A stretch of 64,000 nt of DNA. It comes from Spirometra erinaceieuropaei. Lineage: Eukaryota; Platyhelminthes; Cestoda; Diphyllobothriidea; Diphyllobothriidae. A program made the translations under genes and the position numbers. Within the stretch, counting starts at the first letter, position 1. Every line of letters begins with the position of its first letter. Shown in pieces: positions 58,975-64,000 of this stretch. The notes under the pieces are model-generated. The model was not told the origin of the DNA, searched no databases, and worked only from the letters and a program-made list of their open reading frames with translations. The DNA lies in assembly GCA_902702965.1 (NCBI GenBank), contig CACRXP010000031.1, positions 712,869-776,868 of the forward strand. The letters run 5' to 3'.

Positions 58975-59131
58975 GGCCACAGGTCTTCCATTACGGCTAC
59001 CTTACGTACTATTGTTTGTTCAGTAGGTGTGCTTGTGGTATTTTTTTGCCGCCGCGGCAAAAAAATACCACAAGCACACCTACTGAACAAACAATAGTAC
59101 GTAAGGTAGCCGTACTGGAAGACCTGTGGCC
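58975..59131. repeat. 157-bp near-perfect palindrome
   Basis: Arms of 78 bp with a single central base (59053, in gccgccgcggc). The left arm begins ggccacaggtcttccattac; the right arm ends gtactggaagacctgtggcc. The only mismatch is T at 58991 against C at 59115. The similarity stops sharply at both ends. It would form a cruciform in DNA or a stable hairpin in RNA. Two opposite ORFs across it are a trivial result of the symmetry. Confidence 0.9.
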
Positions 59132-59279
59132 TCCACGGCCAGAAAGAAACATTCAAACACACCTAGCAACCCGACTCCGTAGGGTTTACGTGGAGTTCCT
59201 ATCCTCTAAAATTTATGTCCAATATACAATGCCACTTTTATGCATTTACGCACACAAACTTCTCCTATTTTAAACCACC

Positions 59280-60320
59280 TCTGGGCAGTTCCCATGCGCT
59301 GCAGTTGCGCTGTTAACTGCCCGTTTGCCGGTTTCGTGGTTTACGTAGTGTTTCCCGTCATCATCTCTCGGTTTCCGCTCATGGTCCACTTGCCTCCCCT
59401 CCCACGCATTCCGGAGTCCACCTAACTGAGTTGCCAGCATTCCCATTTCGTCAGTCAGACTACCACTTACGTCAGCTCTCTACTAACGTTTCCAGCCCGG
59501 CTTCAACTTCTGGGCGTATACATGACCTAACAGGCCTTCCCTCCGCATATTCTGCAACACCCACCCCCCCCTCCAACTAAAAGGCTTACAGCCTACGTCG
59601 TCCAAACATACGACTGTCACTTTGGGGTAGCTGCTACCACAGGCATCCGGCTCTTAGACCACTGCGGTATTTACATACACCACTACCGCTCCCCTACCGC
59701 CTAGCCCACGCCTTTCCCCCTCCCCCCTTCCGAAGGCCTGCAATCTACGCCGTCCCGATATCAATCCCCGCAGTCCCGCTTCCCTTTACGCAAGCTTACC
59801 GCAATCGACAATTCCTCCATCGGCTGTTTCCATTTCCGCCTGCTTCACAGTCTACTGCCCCTCCCAACCGGCTTTGTTAGTTGACCTGATATGCCCTTCC
59901 CCGCGGGTGGTTCATGTCTCCCGTTACCAGCTACAGCGATTCCAACTTACCGTCTACCATGGCCGGCAGCGGCCTCAGACAGTCTCCACGTACCTCCCAG
60001 TTCCCGCTCTAAAGGCCTTTCGTAATCACTCCCTTCCTGACCTACAAGGGTTTATCGACGAGGCTTAGTGGACGTCATTGCATTATTCTACGTACGTAAA
60101 TATGTTCACGTACGAAGCCTCCAAGGTTGGTCGATTAGTCGCAATCCTTACCGTGCGATGATGGCTACGTTACCACTGCTAGAGACAGCCACCCATCCCA
60201 AAGACAACGTCCGTTCAATTCCCCCATTAGTGATCCATAGGCACCTATCAGCTAACGCAGCCCTTTGGATGACAGTTATTCAACTGCGTATCACACCTTA
60301 CCTCATTCCGGAGGCTTAGC
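59280..60320. other. Pyrimidine-rich stretch without a recognised gene
   Basis: The plus strand is strongly C/T-rich (runs such as caccccccc and ccctcccccc). A block aaggcttacagcctacgtcg near 59580 recurs as aaggcctgcaatctacgccg near 59732, about 151 bp on, so part may be an old relative of the 155-bp satellite to its right. Small ORFs at 59874-60319 have no domain. Confidence 0.35.
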
Positions 60321-60559
60321 AGTACAGTAATCACGAACAACGCCATAGACAAATGAAATGTTTACTCCGAATTATGAAAAGGAACAATACACTGGACATA
60401 CTGCGAGGTAGGGGAAATCGTCCCCGACTGCCTTGGGCAGCCGGTTTGCCACAACAGTAACATTCAACAGTTAGGTATACAAGAACAAGCGTACGCGATT
60501 ACACGCTTCCAATACCATGCGGTACCCCCTGTCGACCTGCGCATGCATCTTCGGTAGGG

Positions 60560-61450
60560 AATCCCTCATCGCCAGCAGACAATGGCACCATTACTGTAGG
60601 TAGGCATGGACAGTAAATAAACGAGGTATGCAGTATTCCTTTTACGTCTTCCATCTTGGTCTCCGTTCGTTGCCTTCATCATTCGTCCATGGTTGGCTCT
60701 CCTCCATCGACAGCTCCCTCTTTGACCGGCCAGTAACGGCCACAGGCACAACAGCTAGGCATGGGGGGTAAGTGGACGAAGTACAGAGTCATACCTTCCA
60801 GTCTTCCGTCCGCGATTTCCTTGCTTGGCTTCCCCAATCGTCCATGGTTGGCTCTCCACAATCGACAGCTCCCTCTATCACCGGACAGTAACGGCTACAG
60901 GCACTGTGTGTAGGCATGAAGAGTAAGTGGACGAAGTACAGAGTCATACCTTCCAGTCTTCCGTCCGCGCCTTCCTTGGTTAGCTTCTCCAATCGTCCAT
61001 GGTTGGCTCTCCACAACCGACAGCTCCCTCTATGTCCGGCCAGTAATGGCTAACGGCACATTGGCTTGGCATGGAGAGTAAGTGGGCGAAGTACAGAGTC
61101 ATACCTTCCAGCCTTCCGTCTGCGTCTTCGTTGGTTAGCATCTCCATTCGTCGCTGGTTGGCCCTCCTCAATCGCCATGCCCCTCTTTAACCAGCCGGTA
61201 ACAGCAACATTCACTGTCGGTAGGCTAGGAGTGCAAATGGAGGAAGTTACGATGCTTACCTTCACGTCTTTCGTCGGCGCCTTCGTTCGTTAACAAGCCC
61301 CATCGCCGTTCGGTTGGGTCTTCTCGCTCACCACCTCTACCATCGTCAGCAGGTAATAATCACAATGACTGCCGCTAGGCATAGAGAGCAAATGCAGTAC
61401 GTACATATGCTTACCTTCACGATATCCGTCTGCGAATTCGTCGGATGGTG
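60560..61450 (+). repeat. 155-bp satellite, array 1 (about 5.7 units)
   Basis: The landmark tccatggttggctctcc occurs at 60686, 60841 and 60996, and in altered form at 61151 and about 61305: an exact 155-bp period over four units. Other shared pieces are gacagctccctct, cggccagtaacgg, gtaggcatgg, gtacagagtcataccttcca and tcttccgtc. Serial minus-strand ORFs with similar peptides (DGRLEGMTLYFVHL) are by-products of the repeat. The last units are more diverged. Confidence 0.85.
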
Positions 61451-61454
61451 GGGG

Positions 61455-62350
61455 ATATATAGAAGTTGACAACCGCTGCATTGAAAACTTCCACAGTTCT
61501 CCATCTAGATCCTCACCGACTGCTGGTGGACGTAGGTGCCGTCCTCAGCGGGTTATACCGACCGCCGCGGATGAAATACAAGCTCTCCTTCAGTCAGCAG
61601 GCGTCGTTCAGTATCTGCAGTGGTCGACGTTGCTGGTCACCACCGTAGCATGCCGATGTCAGCGTACTGTTCAGATGCAACTGTTGCCGCACATACGGAC
61701 GGTTATGCATTCCATTGTGGACACTGCAGGCGGAGGCGATGCATGTTGACGCATTCATTGTTCGTTGGCAGCAAGCTCAGTCTACAACCACTGCTACGTA
61801 TATGTTACAAGTTCGTCGACAGTGTGCGCGGCAAGCGCTGTGCAGCAAGTGTACGTGTCAGTACAAATACTGCCATGGAATGGAAGTGCAGATAGACGAG
61901 ACGCTCAGCAGTCATCGCAAGTACAACGGGGAACGACCGCGGTGCCAGTTGTAGGTCGTCGGTATGTACGATACTCGCAGCGAAAAGCCCTATTTGAGTC
62001 GATAAAAACCTCCGCTGGGAGGTCCTATGACCCCTCATAACAAAGTGAGTGGCTGCCGGTAGTATTATCGTAACCCATGAGCGTAAGGGTTACACCCACA
62101 TACTGTCGGAAGGTTATACATAATACACTGTCAACCACAGTAGGACGGTCGAGAATCCCACAATGGGTCTGCATACGAACGTCACAGCGGCCTACTGCAG
62201 AAGATTAAAGAGGAACCTGTACGAGTCTGGCCTTGTCTGCGACACAACAGTGTTGGGTCCACCGAGATGAGGTTCAGTACCGCCTCTAGTTCGACCTAAG
62301 CGGCTACAATATGGCAGTCTCCTGGTAAACTTTCATACGACATTTGGCAG
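61455..62350 (+). pseudogene. Merlin-type transposase, copy 1 (degenerate)
   Basis: Aligns along its length with the copy at 63.1-63.9 kb: DEIQALLQSAGVVQYLQ, then across frameshifts HCGHCRRRRCM, LFVGSKLSLQ, RICYKFVDSVRGKRCAASV, VEVQIDETLSS (first catalytic Asp) and VVGMYDTR. A stretch after TAMEW (about 23 residues in the other copy) is deleted, and stops and frame changes follow to the relic AYPIE near 62345. Where copy 2 has TAG this copy has CAG. Satellite arrays lie on both sides. Inactive. Confidence 0.75.
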
Positions 62351-62369
62351 AGGCGTATCCAATTGAATG

Positions 62370-63105
62370 CGGTCGTTACCTGCGGCCACATGGACTGTAG
62401 ATAGCAAGGTGACTACATGGAGGAGGTAGGGAGACTTGCCTTCACGACTTCCTTCTGCGCCTTCGTTGGTTAGATTATCTATTTGGCGTTGGTTGCCTCT
62501 CCTTAATCGCCAGCAGATAACGGCCACATTCACTGTAGTTAGCCATGGAGAGTTAATGCACGAAGCCCATAGACTAACCTTCACGTCTTCCGTCTGTGCT
62601 TTCGTAGGCCAGCTTATCTAATCGCCGTTTGTTGACTTCCCTCAATCGCCAGCACTTCCACCACCATCCATTAAACGGCCAAATTCACCGTATGCAGACA
62701 TTGAAACTTAATGGAGGAGTTACGGAGACTTACCTTAACGTCTGCCGTCTGCGTTTCCGTTGGTTAGCTTATCTAATCGTCGTTGGTTGGCTCTCCTTCA
62801 TCACCAGCTCTCCCATCGCCATCCGTTAAACGGCCACATTCACCGTATGCAAGCATTGTGACTTAATGGAGGAAGTACGGCGACTTAACTGCATGTCTTC
62901 CGTCTGTGGCTTCGTTGATTAGCTTACCCAATCGTCGTTTGCAGGCTCTTCTCAATCGCCCGCTTTCCCATCGTCAGTAGTTAACCGCTGCATTCATTGT
63001 AGGTAGGCATGGAGAGTAAATGGAGGAAGTACAGAGACTTGCCTTCACGTCTTCCCTATGCGCCTCGGTTGGTTAGCTTACCCAGTCACCGTTCGTTGGC
63101 TCTCT
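62370..63105 (+). repeat. 155-bp satellite, array 2 (about 4.7 units)
   Basis: Same unit and same orientation as array 1. The cttccgtctg landmark falls at about 62448, 62587, 62742, 62897 and 63051, that is one short interval (139) and then 155, 155 and 154. The array runs directly into the end of the minus-strand Merlin copy (ttggctctcttctattgtat). Confidence 0.8.
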
Positions 63106-64000
63106 TCTATTGTATACGCTGCTGCCCAATGTCGTAGGAAAGTTTCCCAGGAGGCTGCCATGTTGTCAGTCCTTAGGTCGAACCATAAGCGGTACTGAAC
63201 CTCATCTAGGTGGGCCCACACTGCTCTGCCACAGACAGGTCCAGACTCCTGCAGCTTCCTCTTTAACCTGCTCCAGTAGGCTTCAATGGCGTTCGTATGC
63301 CGTCCTGTTGTGGGGTTCACGAAGCCCCTACGGTGGTTGACAGTGTAGTGTGTATAACCTTCCGACGGTAGGCGGTTGTAACCCTTCCACTCATCCGTTA
63401 CGATAACACTACCAGCAGCCACCCACTTCCTTATGACGGGCCTTAGGGCCTCCCAACTGCGATTGTTAATCTGCTCAAACAGGGCTTTCGGCCTGCGTGT
63501 ATCGTACATACCTACGACCCACAACTGCCGCCGCGGCCGTCCTCTGCTATACTTGCGGCGACTTATGACCGTCTCGTCTATCTGTACTTCCACGCCTGGT
63601 CCCCCAATTTGGGTTACGGCGGATAGAAGTGCGTGTGAGCAGGCCCCCCGGCAAATGCCGTACCATTCCATGGCCGTATTTCTACTGACACCTACACTTG
63701 CCGCACACCGCTTGGCACGCACACCTTCGACAAACTTGTAGCATATACGCATCAGTGTCTGCAGGCTGAGATTACTACCAACGAACATTGACCCCGTCCG
63801 CAGGCACCTCTTCCGTCTGCAGTGTCCACAACGGAATGCATAACCGTCCGTATGCTGCCGCAACACTTGCATCTGCACAGTGCCCCGACATCGGCAGGCT
63901 AGGGTGGTGGCCAGCAACCTCCACCGCTGCAGGTACTGAACGACACCTGCTGACTATAGGACAGCTTGTATTTCGTCCTCGGCCGTCGGTGTAATCAGCT
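63078..64000 (-). pseudogene. Merlin-type (IS1016/IS1595-like) transposase, copy 2, nearly intact
   Basis: The minus-strand frame is open for 279 codons (63078-63917). Order: zinc-ribbon-like CGHCRRKRCLRTGSMF, helix region RICYKFVEGVRAKRCAASV, VEVQIDETVISRRKYSRGRP (first Asp), LWVVGMYDTRRPKALFEQ, VIVTDEWKGYNRL (second Asp), HYTVNHRRGFVNPTTGRHTN and NAIEAYWSRLKRKL (catalytic Glu), then YRLWFDLRTDN. This is the DDE_Tnp ISXO2/Merlin domain, with all three acidic residues present. Eukaryotic Merlin elements are known from schistosomes. Upstream the frame continues (VVQYLQRWRL) to an in-frame TAG at about 63950 where copy 1 has CAG. No ATG lies between that TAG and the conserved region, so it is probably a recent pseudogene; the window ends before the 5' end. 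It would act in the nucleus on Merlin terminal repeats, not identified here. Confidence 0.8.

Noticed and set aside
58923..59273. Opposite-strand ORFs of 79 and 103 aa with nearly identical peptides
   Set aside because: Direct consequence of the palindrome; both strands read the same sequence.
60566..61265. Series of similar minus-strand ORFs that look like a tandem gene family
   Set aside because: They are translations of successive 155-bp satellite units. The period is not constrained by codons, and no start or splice context is conserved.

Overview
This is a gene-poor, repeat-dense stretch of a eukaryotic (animal) genome. No operons, ribosome binding sites or CRISPR are present; the coding sequence is either exons with GT-AG introns or transposable elements. 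The mix of Merlin-type and CACTA-type DNA transposons, GIY-YIG Penelope-like fragments and CR1-type LINEs, with candidate introns of only 26 and 37 bp, suggests a flatworm (cestode or trematode). That is an inference from family content, not a database match.

Layout. 0-8.5 kb: AT-rich, no recognised gene; a repeat family (here called G) at 4.1-4.7 kb. 8.5-10.0 kb: a complete three-exon gene (gene A) for a putative secreted protein of 207 aa. 11.7-12.3 kb: two Penelope-like 3' ends in inverted orientation. 14.8-17.0 kb: a CACTA-like transposase with micro-introns and a frameshift, then a small broken companion ORF. 17.0-22.0 kb: a CR1-type LINE with one 1342-aa ORF. 23.2-26.5 kb and 44.7-47.5 kb: two collinear copies of a segmental duplication, each carrying exons 2 and 3 of another member of the gene A family (B1 eroded, B2 open). 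24-54 kb: several copies of a foldback element with about 390-bp inverted arms. 34.2-34.5 kb: degenerate telomere-like array. 38.4-39.2 kb: 5'-truncated CR1 copy. 39.2-40.7 kb: 508-bp tandem duplication of a signal-peptide-like exon followed by a third family member (C). 56.9-58.8 kb: two inverted MITE-like copies flanking a Penelope remnant. 58.98-59.13 kb: a 157-bp near-perfect palindrome. 60.6-64.0 kb: two arrays of a 155-bp satellite around two opposed Merlin transposase copies.

Most notable is the gene A/B/C family: a signal-peptide exon, a phase-1 intron, a second exon with three cysteines at matching spacing (50-51 and 15-16 residues apart, then 14 residues to the exon end), a phase-0 intron and a terminal exon of about 100 codons. 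I do not recognise it as a named family. It looks like a divergent secreted-protein family spread and broken by local duplication and transposon insertion. All comparisons were made by eye; no search was run.
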